A stretch of 64,000 bases of DNA from Arthrobacter_H sp030452125 (GCA_052379645.1 JBQSYU010000018.1), one strand, 5' to 3'; positions 38,538 to 50,634 are shown, numbered from the stretch's first letter. Notes: generated from the sequence alone by a model not told the origin. Program-made: numbers and translations.

Positions 38538-38873
38538 TTACTTTTTTGCGTGTGGCGGCGTGTCGTCGAAGTGGGACCGCAGCGCCGCCTGCTGTTTACG
38601 TCCCAGGCCGCGCAACCGGCGATTCGCCGAGATGCCGATGCGTTCCATCAGCGCCGCGGCCCTGACCGAACCGATCCCGGGAACCGACTCCAACAGATCC
38701 GCAACGCGGAGGCGTCCGACCGCCTCATCGCTGCGGGCCAGCTCGAGCAGCTCCGCAATGGGCAACTCGCCGCGGCCGAAGCTGTTCTTCACCTCGGCTC
38801 GGCGGGTCCGCGAGACCAGGGCCTTGGCCCTCGCCTTCGCACGGTCTTCCTCCGATAATGACTTCAAAACCAT
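38538..38873 (-). CDS. mihF: actinobacterial integration host factor (mIHF)
   Basis: This nucleoid-associated protein is specific to Actinobacteria and unrelated to the alpha/beta IHF of proteobacteria. The N-terminal Arg/Ala/Lys-rich helix is followed by the helix-hairpin-helix-like core ESVPGIGSVRAAALMERIGI and the RLRGLGRKQQAAL tail, which match mIHF. At 111 residues it has the usual size. An AGGGGA lies 8 nt before the ATG. First gene of the mihF-gmk-rpoZ-coaBC-metK-priA run. Confidence 0.95.
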   Translation of the reverse strand: MVLKSLSEEDRAKARAKALVSRTRRAEVKNSFGRGELPIAELLELARSDEAVGRLRVADLLESVPGIGSVRAAALMERIGISANRRLRGLGRKQQAALRSHFDDTPPHAKK

Positions 38874-38992
38874 AGCGTAATCCCCTGCCGACTAGGAATC
38901 GGTCGTCACCGGGAACCGAACGTGCCTAGTGACGATGTGATCCGAACCTAGCGAACCCTGGGACCAGGCGCAATGGTCGCAGGCCTGCCGAC

Positions 38993-39841
38993 TCAACCGC
39001 GCAAGGAGTCCTGGACGTCGATGGCGGCCCTGCGCAGCGTCGCGATATCGGGTCCATGGCGCAGGATGTCGCGGCTGGAGGTGGGCACCAGTTGGTCCCA
39101 GACCGCGCCGAACACCGCCCGCAAATCCTCCGGCGTGGCTCCTTGTGCCCCCAGCCCCGGGGCCAGGATCGGGGCCTGGCTGGCCGCCAGATCGATCCCC
39201 AGTTCCTCCAGGGCCGGGCCGACGGTCGCCCCGATCACCAACCCGGTGGAGCCCAGCTGCGTCCCCTGGTTCTCCCGGGCCGTGGCCTCGACGATCCCCC
39301 GCGCCACCGAGGCGGCCCCGCCGACATGCTGGACGCTGGCCCCCTCGGGGTTGGAGGTCAGCGCCAGGACGAAGACCCCGCGGCCGCTGGCGGCGGCGGC
39401 CTCCAGGGCCGGACGCAGCGACCCGAACCCCAGATAGGGGCTCAGCGTCACCGCATCAGCGGCCAGGGGGGACCCATCGCGCAGCCAGGCGTCCGCATAG
39501 GCGGCCATGGTGGAGCCGATATCCCCGCGTTTGGCATCGGCCAGGGACAGCAGCCCGGCCTGCGAACATGCAGCCAGGGTCCGTTCCAGGGCGGCCATTC
39601 CGGCCGACCCGTGGCGTTCGAACAGGGCGACCTGGGGTTTGACCATGGCGACTTCTCCGGCCAGGGCCTCCACCACCGAGAGGGCAAATCGTTCCACCCC
39701 GGCCGCATCGTCGGTCAACGCCCAGTCGGCCAGCAACCCCGGATGCGGGTCGATCCCCACGCAGAGCGGACCGTGCACGGCCATGGCCCGGGCCAGCCGG
39801 GAGCCGAAAGGCTCCCGGCCGGCGTCGTGCGGTGCACTCAC
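38993..39841 (-). CDS. pyrF: orotidine 5'-phosphate decarboxylase
   Basis: It produces UMP from OMP. The catalytic motif is DAKRGDIGST (Lys and Asp residues of the active site). At 282 residues it belongs to the longer actinobacterial/type 2 class. The start is GTG at 39841, 3 bp after the carB stop, making it the last gene of the pyrimidine operon. About 120 bp separate it from mihF. Confidence 0.96.
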   Translation of the reverse strand: MSAPHDAGREPFGSRLARAMAVHGPLCVGIDPHPGLLADWALTDDAAGVERFALSVVEALAGEVAMVKPQVALFERHGSAGMAALERTLAACSQAGLLSLADAKRGDIGSTMAAYADAWLRDGSPLAADAVTLSPYLGFGSLRPALEAAAASGRGVFVLALTSNPEGASVQHVGGAASVARGIVEATARENQGTQLGSTGLVIGATVGPALEELGIDLAASQAPILAPGLGAQGATPEDLRAVFGAVWDQLVPTSSRDILRHGPDIATLRRAAIDVQDSLRG

Positions 39842-39844
39842 GGC

Positions 39845-43143
<3,299 letters not shown>

Positions 43144-43144
<1 letters not shown>

Positions 43145-44331
43145 TAGTTCTCTTCCTTGGAGTTCGTGGACTGGTCGCCGTGGGCGGCCATCATGTCGAA
43201 AAAGCGGTCAAAGAGGTAGGCGGAATCGTGGGGACCGGCGGCTGCCTCGGGGTGGTATTGGACGGAGAAGGCAGGAACGTCCAGGCAGTGCAGCCCTTCG
43301 ACGACGTCGTCGTTCAGCGAGACGTGGGAGACCTCCACCCGCCCGAACTTCTGCTCGGGGGCCTGGAAGGCACCCCCGCGGGGGGCGTCGACGGCGAAGC
43401 CGTGGTTCTGGCTGGTGATCTCCACCTTCCCGGTGGACAGGTCCATGACCGGCTGGTTGATCCCGCGGTGCCCGTAGCGCAGCTTATAGGTGCCGAAGCC
43501 CAGGGCCCGGCCCAGGATCTGGTTGCCGAAGCAGATGCCGAAGTACGGGATCCGCGCCTCGAGCACCCGGCGCAGGGTGGCCACCTGGGCGGTGGCGGTG
43601 GCCGGGTCGCCGGGGCCGTTGGAGATGAACACGCCGTCGGGCTCCAGCGCGGTGAGGTCCTCGAACGTGCTGGTTGCCGGGACCACGTGCACCCGCAGTC
43701 CGCGCTCGGCCAAGCGCTCCGGCGTGGTGGATTTGATGCCCAGGTCGATGGCGGCAATGGTGAAGCGCGGTTCGCCCTGCCAGCCGTAGTCGGCCGGTTC
43801 CACCGTGTAGGCGGTTTTCACGCTGACCTCCTCGGCCAGTTGGGAGCCCTCCATCGATTCCTGCGCGGCGACCCGGGCGACGAGCTCGGCGTCGGGGGCC
43901 ACGGCGTCGTCCCCGGAGAAGATCCCGGCCTTCATGGCCCCGCGTTCACGCAGGTGGCGGGTGATGGCCCGGGTGTCCACGCCCTGGATGCCCACGATGC
44001 CCTGACGGACCAGTTCCTCGTCCAGTGTCCCTTCGGAGCGCCAGTTGGAGGGACGGCGGGCCGCGTCGCGGACGACGTAGCCGGCGGCCCAGATGCGATC
44101 GGATTCGTTGTCCTGGACGTTGATGCCCGTGTTGCCGATATGCGGGGCCGTCTGGACGATCAGCTGGCGGGCATAGGAGGGATCGGTGAGGGTCTCCTGG
44201 TAGCCGGTCATGCCGGTGGTGAAGACCGCCTCTCCCAGGGTGGTGCCACCGGCTCCATAGGACTGGCCGCGGAAGATCCGGCCGTCCTCCAGGACCAGTA
44301 CTGCCGGCTCGGGGGTGGTGTTGACGCTCAT
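43144..44331 (-). CDS. carA: carbamoyl-phosphate synthase small subunit
   Basis: This class I glutamine amidotransferase feeds ammonia to CarB. The nucleophile Cys lies in GICFGNQ, and the His/Glu pair in VQYHPEAAAGP. The N-terminal CarA domain begins with LVLEDGRIFRG. The ATG at 44331 overlaps the stop of the upstream membrane-protein gene (ATGA), giving 395 residues; the longer open frame is not conserved-looking. Confidence 0.97.
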
Positions 44332-44873
44332 GGCTTGTCCTTCTTCGGTGCGGTGCGGTCGGGGTTGGGCGCTGCGGCGCCGGTTGCGGGGATGAGGGAT
44401 TCGGCTGCTGCCACCAGAGGGGCCATGTCCTCGGCCCGTCGCGGTCGGAAACCGGTATCGAGGTGGTGTTCCCCCAATTGCCAGCCCAGGACCAGCAGGC
44501 CACCGGCTTCGACGTACTTGCCGGCCATGCCGGATTCCCGGCGCACCGATTCCAGGTCGGCGGCGGGGATGAACACATCGGGGGCCCCGGTGCGGGAGAA
44601 CAGCACGCCATCGGTGTGCACGGAGAGTTCGGCATTGGACTTCATGCCCAGGCCGTGGACGCTGATGCGGTCCAACCAGTCCCCCGCCGTCGTCGTGCTC
44701 ACGTATTGGCCCACGGCTTCCACCAGGGGCGCGCCCAGGGTGTCGGGGGTCGGGGCCGGGGCGGCGACGTCGGACTGGCGTCCCTGGCGATGACGCCAAC
44801 CCACGCGCATCAGGATGATGACCACGGCGGCGATGACGACGATGCCGATGAGGTACGGGGTGTATTCGCTCAT
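44328..44873 (-). CDS. membrane-anchored PH-like domain protein in the pyrimidine operon
   Basis: One hydrophobic helix (about residues 5-25, PYLIGIVVIAAVVIILM) is followed by a basic stretch. A soluble domain of about 120 residues (LSVHTDGVLFSRTGAPDVFIPAADLE) resembles bacterial PH-like folds. The gene overlaps pyrC and carA by 4 bp each. A small membrane protein holds the same slot in Mycobacterium (the Rv1382 type), so the association with pyrimidine genes is conserved in Actinobacteria. The function is unknown; anchoring or sensing is conceivable but unsupported. Confidence 0.85.
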   Translation of the reverse strand: MSEYTPYLIGIVVIAAVVIILMRVGWRHRQGRQSDVAAPAPTPDTLGAPLVEAVGQYVSTTTAGDWLDRISVHGLGMKSNAELSVHTDGVLFSRTGAPDVFIPAADLESVRRESGMAGKYVEAGGLLVLGWQLGEHHLDTGFRPRRAEDMAPLVAAAESLIPATGAAAPNPDRTAPKKDKP

Positions 44874-46204
44874 GCGCGGGCTCCGGTGTAGGGACGGGGG
44901 GTGGCCAGGGCGCCGTCGAGGACCGTGGGGTGACCGTGGAAGAACGTGGCCCTGACCGAGCCGGGCAGTTCCATGCCGGCGAACGGCGAGTTCCTGCCCT
45001 TGGTGGACATCACGGACGGGTCCACCGTCCAGCGGGCCGCGGGATCCACCAGGATCAGGTTGGCCGGTTCCCCGGCGGCCAACGGACGGCCCTGGTCGGT
45101 GAGCCGGCCGATGAGCGCCGGCGTGGTCGAGGTGATGCGGGCGACCCCTTCCCAGCTCATCAGGCCCGTGTCGACCAGGGTGTGCTGGACGACCGAGAGC
45201 GCTGTTTCCAGCCCGGTCATCCCCATGGCGGCCTGCGCCCATTCGCAGTCCTTGGCTTCGGAGGGGTGCGGGGCGTGGTCGGTGCCGATGATGTCGATGG
45301 TCCCGTCGGCCAGGCCGGCGCGCAGGGCCATGACATCGGCTTCGCGGCGCAGCGGCGGATTGACCTTGTAGACGGGGTCGTAGCTGCGCACCATTTCGTC
45401 GGTGAGCAGCAGGTGGTGCGGGGTGGCTTCGGCGGTGACGTTGATGCCGAGGGATTTGGCCCAGCGGATGATCTCCACCGAGCCCGCGGTGGAGACATGG
45501 CAGACATGCAGCCGCGAGCCGACATGCTGGGCCAGCAGGACGTCCCGGGCGATGATCGATTCCTCGGCCACCGCCGGCCAGCCGGTCAGCCCCAGGACGG
45601 CGGAGACCTCGCCTTCGTTCATCTGGGCGCCCTCGGTCAACCGGGGTTCCTGGGCGTGCTGGGCGATGACCCCGTCGAAGGCCTTCACGTATTCCAGCGC
45701 CCGACGCATCAGCACCGGGTCCCAGACGCAGATCCCGTCGTCGGAGAAGACCCGGACCCGGGCCCGGGAGTCGGCCATCGCGCCGATCTCGGAGAGGCGC
45801 TCCCCGGCCAGGCCGACAGTCACTGCGCCGACGGGTCGGACGTCGACCCAGCCGCTGCGCTGTCCCAGGTTGTGGACTTGTTCCACGACGCCTGCGGTAT
45901 CGGCCACGGGGGTGGAATTGGCCATGGCATGCACGGCGGTGAATCCGCCGCGGGCCGCGGCCCGGGTCCCGGTTTCGACGGTTTCGGCGTCTTCTCGTCC
46001 GGGCTCGCGCAGGTGGGTGTGCAGGTCGACCAGACCCGGCAGGGCGATCAGCCCGGCGGCCTCGATGACTTCTGCGGTGGCCGCTGCTTCATGGGTTCGT
46101 GCGTCGGGGCCGACGGCGGCGATGAGGCCGTCGACCAGCAGCAGATCGGTCTCCTCGGCCCCGCCGAGGGTGGCCCCGCGGATGAGGTAGGTGGTGGTGC
46201 TCAT
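44870..46204 (-). CDS. pyrC: dihydroorotase
   Basis: This type I amidohydrolase closes carbamoyl aspartate to dihydroorotate. The metal-site histidines are in DLHTHLREPG. HVSTAGSVEII and EATPHHLLLTDE follow, and the catalytic Asp is in GTDHAPH. The ATG at 46204 gives 444 residues, the family length. It follows pyrB by 14 bp and overlaps the next gene by ATGA. Confidence 0.97.
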   Translation of the reverse strand: MSTTTYLIRGATLGGAEETDLLLVDGLIAAVGPDARTHEAAATAEVIEAAGLIALPGLVDLHTHLREPGREDAETVETGTRAAARGGFTAVHAMANSTPVADTAGVVEQVHNLGQRSGWVDVRPVGAVTVGLAGERLSEIGAMADSRARVRVFSDDGICVWDPVLMRRALEYVKAFDGVIAQHAQEPRLTEGAQMNEGEVSAVLGLTGWPAVAEESIIARDVLLAQHVGSRLHVCHVSTAGSVEIIRWAKSLGINVTAEATPHHLLLTDEMVRSYDPVYKVNPPLRREADVMALRAGLADGTIDIIGTDHAPHPSEAKDCEWAQAAMGMTGLETALSVVQHTLVDTGLMSWEGVARITSTTPALIGRLTDQGRPLAAGEPANLILVDPAARWTVDPSVMSTKGRNSPFAGMELPGSVRATFFHGHPTVLDGALATPRPYTGARA

Positions 46205-46218
46205 GTGTTTCTCGATTC

Positions 46219-47199
46219 TCAGAGGGAGCCCGGTTGCTGTGGGTCCGCGGACAGCAGGAGGTACAAGACGGCCATGCGCACGGCGACGCCGTTGCTGACC
46301 TGTTCCAGCACAGTGGAGCGGGGGGAATCCGCGGCGGCCGAGGAGATTTCCAGCCCACGGTTCATCGGCCCGGGGTGCAGGATGATCGTCTCGCGGCCGG
46401 GCTGGGTGTCCAATGCGGCCAGCCGAGCGTCGTCGAAACCCCAGATCCGCGAATATTCGCGGGTGCTGGGGAAGAAGGAGGCATGTTGGCGTTCGGCCTG
46501 CAGGCGCAGCATCATCACCGCATCCGCCCCTTCGGCCAGGGTGGCGTCGAGGTCGTAGCTGATGGTGCACGGCCAGGCGGCCGCGCCGACCGGCAACAGG
46601 GTCGGCGGGGCGACCAGGGTGACTTCGGCTCCCAGGGTGCGCAGCAGCCACAGGTTCGAGCGGGCGACCCGGGAGTGCAGGATGTCCCCGACGATGACCA
46701 CGCGCATGCCCGTCAGGTCCGAGCCGGTGGAGTCCACGCCCTGGACCTGCGCCCAGTGGTTGCGCAGCGTGAAGGCATCCAGCAGGGCCTGGGTGGGGTG
46801 TTCGTGGGTGCCGTCCCCGGCATTGACCACCGGGGCGTCGATCCAGCCGGCGGCGGCCAGCCTGGCCGGGGCCCCGGAGGACCCGTGGCGGATGACGACC
46901 CCGTCGGCGCCGATCGCCTTGAGCGTCTGGGCGGTGTCCTTCAACGATTCGCCCTTGGACACCGAGGAGCCCTTGGCGGAGAAGTTGATGACATCGGCGG
47001 AGAGGCGTTTGGCGGCGGCCTCGAAGGAGATGCGGGTGCGGGTGGAGTCCTCGAAGAACAGGTTCACCACGGTGCGCCCGCGCAGGGCCGGGAGCTTCTT
47101 GACCTCGCGGGTTCCCACGGCGGCCATGTCCTCGGCGATGTCCAGGATCCGGATGGCATCGGTGCGCGCCAGATCGGCGGTGGAGAGCAGATGCCTCAT
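46219..47199 (-). CDS. pyrB: aspartate carbamoyltransferase catalytic subunit
   Basis: It joins carbamoyl phosphate and aspartate. The carbamoyl-phosphate motif FFEDSTRTRISFE and the aspartate loop KGSSVSKGESLKDT are intact, and HPGPMNRG lies near the C-terminus. Length of 326 residues is normal. The ATG at 47199 overlaps the pyrR stop (ATGA). No pyrI regulatory subunit is present, as expected outside enterobacteria and archaea. Confidence 0.98.
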   Translation of the reverse strand: MRHLLSTADLARTDAIRILDIAEDMAAVGTREVKKLPALRGRTVVNLFFEDSTRTRISFEAAAKRLSADVINFSAKGSSVSKGESLKDTAQTLKAIGADGVVIRHGSSGAPARLAAAGWIDAPVVNAGDGTHEHPTQALLDAFTLRNHWAQVQGVDSTGSDLTGMRVVIVGDILHSRVARSNLWLLRTLGAEVTLVAPPTLLPVGAAAWPCTISYDLDATLAEGADAVMMLRLQAERQHASFFPSTREYSRIWGFDDARLAALDTQPGRETIILHPGPMNRGLEISSAAADSPRSTVLEQVSNGVAVRMAVLYLLLSADPQQPGSL

Positions 47200-47801
47200 G
47201 CGCGGGACTCGATGACGACGTCGTTCACTGGTTCGCCGTGGTCGGTGTCCAGTTCGCCGAGGCGGACCCGCACCTTTTCGGAGGAGGCGGTCGGCAGGTT
47301 CTTGCCGACGTGGTCGGCCCGGATCGGCAGTTCGCGGTGGCCCCGGTCGACCAGCACTGCCAGCCTCACGATACGCGGTCGTCCCAGGTCGGAGAGGGCG
47401 TCCAGGGCCGCGCGGATGGTCCGCCCGGAGTAGAGCACGTCGTCGACGAGGACCACGACCTTGCCGTCGATCCCCCCGGCGGGCAGCTTGGTGGGCAGCG
47501 GGGTGCGGGTGGTGGAATGACGCAGGTCGTCCCGGTACATGGTGATGTCCAGCTGACCGGTGATCGCTGCGGGATCGGTGCCCGGTTCGGCCCGGGCGAT
47601 GCGCTGGGCGAGCCGTTGCGCCAGCGGGAAGCCGCGGGTGGGGATGCCCATCAGGACCAGGTCCTCGGTGCCCTTATTGGCTTCGATGATTTCATGCGCG
47701 ATGCGGGTGAGCACACGCGAGATGTCGGCTTCTGAAAGTACTGTGCGAACGCTGGTGGGACCGGTGGACCCGGTCTCATCGGTGGCGCCGTTGGTTTCCA
47801 A
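47196..47801 (-). CDS. pyrR: PyrR, pyrimidine operon RNA-binding regulator
   Basis: PyrR is a uracil phosphoribosyltransferase homologue that binds pyr mRNA when UMP is plentiful. The PRPP-binding motif VVVLVDDVLYSGRTI lies at about residues 116-130. The start is a TTG at 47801, with a strong AAGGAGG (47809-47815) 7 nt upstream. A PyrR-type RNA loop lies just before and runs into that Shine-Dalgarno, so PyrR probably represses its own translation and that of the coupled genes behind it, as reported for mycobacteria. First gene of the pyrimidine operon. Confidence 0.96.
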   Translation of the reverse strand: METNGATDETGSTGPTSVRTVLSEADISRVLTRIAHEIIEANKGTEDLVLMGIPTRGFPLAQRLAQRIARAEPGTDPAAITGQLDITMYRDDLRHSTTRTPLPTKLPAGGIDGKVVVLVDDVLYSGRTIRAALDALSDLGRPRIVRLAVLVDRGHRELPIRADHVGKNLPTASSEKVRVRLGELDTDHGEPVNDVVIESRA

Positions 47802-47808
47802 GATGCCG

Positions 47809-47835
47809 CCTCCTTCCCCGCCTCACTGGACGGAA
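47809..47835 (-). promoter_or_regulatory. PyrR-binding RNA loop overlapping the pyrR Shine-Dalgarno
   Basis: The transcript carries UCCAGUGAGGC (47820-47830, minus strand), which fits the PyrR-loop consensus UCCNGNGAGGY. Flanking UUCC and GGAA (47832-47835 and 47814-47817) can close a short stem, and the 3' side of that stem enters the AAGGAGG ribosome site. Occupancy by PyrR would mask the Shine-Dalgarno. Upstream, TAATTT near 47868 is a possible -10 box. No intrinsic terminator is seen, which favours translational control. Confidence 0.75.
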
Positions 47836-48040
47836 TTTAAAGGGTGACTGCCCGCTCAAAATTACCACAGGACGTCGGCGTTCCCACTCGCCGGTGACCC
47901 GGGTAGGGGTATGTGACCCGAGGCCTTGCTCACGTCCCCCGGCGGCGGACCGCTGGTTCTTCATCAAGATGCTGGCCTTTATGGACCTTTCGACCGAGGA
48001 TGGCCTGAAGATGCGCAGACCATCAGGGAGATGAACGGAC
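47836..48040. promoter_or_regulatory. divergent intergenic region pyrR / SDR
   Basis: This stretch should hold the pyr promoter and that of the dehydrogenase. Apart from the possible TAATTT on the minus strand and a GGGAG about 10 nt before the dehydrogenase ATG, I see no defined element. Confidence 0.3.
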
Positions 48041-48778
48041 ATGAAACTGAAAGACCAGGCCGCGATCGTCACGGGTGCCGCCAGCGGGATCGGCCGGGCC
48101 ACGGCGCGGCGGCTGGCAGCGGACGGTGCGAAGCTGATCCTCGTCGACTACAACGAGGAAATGCTCCACGAAACGCTGGAACTGGTCAAGGCACAGGGGG
48201 CCGAAGCCCATGCCGTCGTCGCGGACGTCTCCGACTCCGGCGCCGTGCACGGGTACGTCCAAGCCGCGATCGAGAATTTTGGGCGGGTCGACCTGTTCCA
48301 CAATAATGCCGGAATCTTGCAGGTCCCCGGCCCGCTCCACGAGTCCAGCATCGAGGACTTCGACCAGATCGTTGCGGTGAACCTGCGCGGGGCCTTCATG
48401 GGAATGAAATACGTATTGGAGCAGATGATGCTCCAGGGCTCGGGCTCCATCGTCAATACCGCATCACATGCGGCCATCCGGGCCGAACCGTCGATGGGGA
48501 TGTACGCCGCCACCAAACACGCGCTGGCGGGGCTGACGGTCACGGCGGCCAGTGAATACGGCCGTCATGGATTGCGCATCAATGCCGTGTGCCCCGGCGG
48601 AGTGAAGACCGCCATGACAGCAGGCATCCCTGAATCAGCGGATCTGACAGGCTTCGGGCCCATGCAGCGGATGGCCGAGCCGGAGGAGATCGCAGCCACG
48701 GTGGCCTTCCTGCTCTCGGACGAGGCCTCCTACATCAACGGCGTCCTCCTGCCGGTGGATGGTGGCCTGGCCGTGTAG
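48041..48778 (+). CDS. short-chain dehydrogenase/reductase (SDR)
   Basis: This is a classical SDR of 245 residues. It has the cofactor motif TGAASGIG (11-18), HNNAG (87-91), and the catalytic Ser142, Tyr155 and Lys159 in NTASHAA and YAATK. VDYNEE at about 36-41 puts an Asp after the second beta strand, which favours NAD(H) over NADP(H). The C-terminus YINGVLLPVDGG is standard. The substrate is unknown. It stands alone between pyrR and prsW, and its codons include more AT-ending choices (TTT, AAT, ATA-free but less GC-biased) than its neighbours, a mild hint of later acquisition. Confidence 0.9.
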   Translation: MKLKDQAAIVTGAASGIGRATARRLAADGAKLILVDYNEEMLHETLELVKAQGAEAHAVVADVSDSGAVHGYVQAAIENFGRVDLFHNNAGILQVPGPLHESSIEDFDQIVAVNLRGAFMGMKYVLEQMMLQGSGSIVNTASHAAIRAEPSMGMYAATKHALAGLTVTAASEYGRHGLRINAVCPGGVKTAMTAGIPESADLTGFGPMQRMAEPEEIAATVAFLLSDEASYINGVLLPVDGGLAV

Positions 48779-48858
48779 GACCCCGGTGGGTCGTTGCGGC
48801 CTCCCGCGCCCAGGGTCGGTCGGGGAAGCCGCAGGGTCTCCGTAGCCGGCAGCCACGA

Positions 48859-48896
48859 TCGACGAATCCATCCGTCGAATGGATATGCTGGAAACC
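48859..48896 (+). promoter_or_regulatory. prsW leaderless promoter with inverted repeat
   Basis: TATGCT (48884-48889) ends 7 nt before the ATG at 48897 and no Shine-Dalgarno is present. An inverted repeat TCGACG-N8-CGTCGA (48859-48878) covers the spacer/-35 region and could be an operator. Confidence 0.5.
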
Positions 48897-50126
48897 ATGA
48901 ACGTCTACCCTCCCCGGGAACCGCACCTCCACGGAGTGGATCCGGCGGCCCCCTCGACCCCTGCCTGGCCCCACCACGAGCCGGCCCAAAACCTGTTCCA
49001 CCCCACCCGGCTCCCGGCGGTGAAACCGCCGCGACGCTACAGCCCGGGGCTGGTGATCGTCCTGGTGCTCAGTGGGCTGATCCTGCTCGGGGTCGCCCTC
49101 TGGCTGGGACTGGTACTGGGCGCCGGAACCCTGTTCGTCGTGGGGCTGCTGGCCCTGTTCCCGCTCGGCATCTGCCTGGCGGGCCTGGCCTGGGTGGACC
49201 GGTGGGATCCCGAACCCAAGCTGATCCTGATCAGCGCATTCGTCTGGGGCGCCGGGGTCTCCGTCGCCGGGTCCTTGATCTTCGGGGCAGCCTTCGAACG
49301 GGCCTTCGCGTCACTGGCCGCGGTCACCGGGCCCGATCTGTTCGGCGCGGTGGTGCAGGCCCCGGTGGTCGAAGAGACCATGAAGGGCCTGGGGGTGCTG
49401 CTGATCTTCTTCGTCGCCCGGAGGAACTTCGATGGACCGGTGGACGGGATCGTCTACGGGGGCACGATTGCCGCCGGCTTCGCGTTCACCGAAAACATCC
49501 TCTACTTCTCCGACGCCTTCGCCGGAGCCGGGGCGGGAGCGGTGCAGGTGTTCGTGTTGCGTGGGCTCTTCTCCCCCTTCGCCCACGTGATGTTCACCGC
49601 GTGGACCGGATTCGCCCTGGGCCTGGCCGTCCAACGCGGGGCCCGTCGCTACTGGCCCTTCTACTTCCTGGCCGGGCTGATCCCGGCGATGCTCGGTCAC
49701 TTCCTCTGGAACGGCGGGGTGGGGCTGATCTTCCACAACTTCTGGACGTTCTACGTGCTGCTGCAGGTCCCGTTGTTCATCTGCGCCATCGTGGCGGTGA
49801 TCCTGCTGCGCCGGGCCGAACGCCGGCTGGTGGCCCAACGGCTGACCGATTATGCCCAGGCCGGCTGGTTCAGCCCGGAGGAGGTCGAGATGTTCGCCAC
49901 CCGCCGCGGACGCCGCCAGGCCAACGGCTGGGCTTCGGCCACCGGGCGGCGGAAGGCCATGCGCGGTTTCACCCGGACGGCCATGCGCCTGGCGGCCACC
50001 CGCAACCGCATCATTGCCGGCTCCCACCGGCAGAAGGCCCAACGCGACGAGGCCAGGCTGCTGGCGCTGATCCTTGATTACCGGCTGGCCTTGACCGGCA
50101 CCCCGCAGGCCCCGGGCACCGCCTGA
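48897..50126 (+). CDS. PrsW-family intramembrane metalloprotease
   Basis: This is a polytopic protein with about eight hydrophobic helices between residues 45 and 310. The four short PrsW motifs are present: VVEETMKG, FAFTENILY, HVMFTAW and HFLWN, which supply Glu and His metal ligands. PrsW proteases cleave membrane-bound anti-sigma factors in Bacillus; the target here is unknown and no sigma/anti-sigma pair is in the window. The start at 48897 is chosen because a -10 box sits 7 nt upstream; an in-frame ATG at 48879 would precede that box. The basic C-terminal tail of about 95 residues is cytoplasmic. Confidence 0.9.
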   Translation: MNVYPPREPHLHGVDPAAPSTPAWPHHEPAQNLFHPTRLPAVKPPRRYSPGLVIVLVLSGLILLGVALWLGLVLGAGTLFVVGLLALFPLGICLAGLAWVDRWDPEPKLILISAFVWGAGVSVAGSLIFGAAFERAFASLAAVTGPDLFGAVVQAPVVEETMKGLGVLLIFFVARRNFDGPVDGIVYGGTIAAGFAFTENILYFSDAFAGAGAGAVQVFVLRGLFSPFAHVMFTAWTGFALGLAVQRGARRYWPFYFLAGLIPAMLGHFLWNGGVGLIFHNFWTFYVLLQVPLFICAIVAVILLRRAERRLVAQRLTDYAQAGWFSPEEVEMFATRRGRRQANGWASATGRRKAMRGFTRTAMRLAATRNRIIAGSHRQKAQRDEARLLALILDYRLALTGTPQAPGTA

Positions 50127-50142
50127 GACGATCCATGCACCA

Positions 50143-50189
50143 ACGACGGCGGGTGCCGTCCCCATCTCGGGGACGGCACCCGCCGTCGT
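50143..50189. terminator. bidirectional terminator prsW / nusB
   Basis: A perfect 21-bp stem (50143-50163 with 50169-50189) with a 5-nt loop lies between the convergent stops. It is followed on the plus strand by a pyrimidine-rich GTCTTCTTT. Confidence 0.9.
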
Positions 50190-50223
50190 ACGCTGTCTTC
50201 TTTCCGGGGAACCCCGGTGTCGG

Positions 50224-50634
50224 CTAGGCCAACAGGGTGTCCTTGAGCTGCTGGATGCGTCCGAGCAGGCCGTTGATGAACTCCGGGGAGTCATCGGTGG
50301 AGAAAAGCTTCGCCGTGGCGACGGCCTCGGCCACCGCGACGGCGTCGGGCACATCGTCGTTGTACAGCAGTTCCCAGGTCCCCAGACGCAGCAGGGTGCG
50401 GTCCACCGCGGGCATGCGCTCCAACGTCCAGCCCTTGGCATAGGTGCTCAGGATCTCGTCGATCCGCTCGCCCTGGGCCATGACCCCTTCAATCAGCGTC
50501 AGCGTGTACTCGTTGACCGTGATGTCGGTGGTCTCCCGGCGCAGACGCATGGCCTCCAACGGGGAGACCTGACGCTGTTCGGCCTCGAACAGGACGTCGA
50601 GCGCCCTGCGCCGGGCCTTGGTGCGGGCACTCAC
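50224..50634 (-). CDS. nusB: transcription antitermination factor NusB
   Basis: NusB with NusE binds boxA RNA and supports rRNA transcription. The RRRALDVLFEAE start and the ILxxYAKGWTLERMPAVDRTLLRLG helix are diagnostic. Length of 136 residues is normal. The start GTG at 50634 shares one base with the efp stop (TAGTG). efp-nusB is a conserved pair and the end of this operon. Confidence 0.96.
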   Translation of the reverse strand: MSARTKARRRALDVLFEAEQRQVSPLEAMRLRRETTDITVNEYTLTLIEGVMAQGERIDEILSTYAKGWTLERMPAVDRTLLRLGTWELLYNDDVPDAVAVAEAVATAKLFSTDDSPEFINGLLGRIQQLKDTLLA

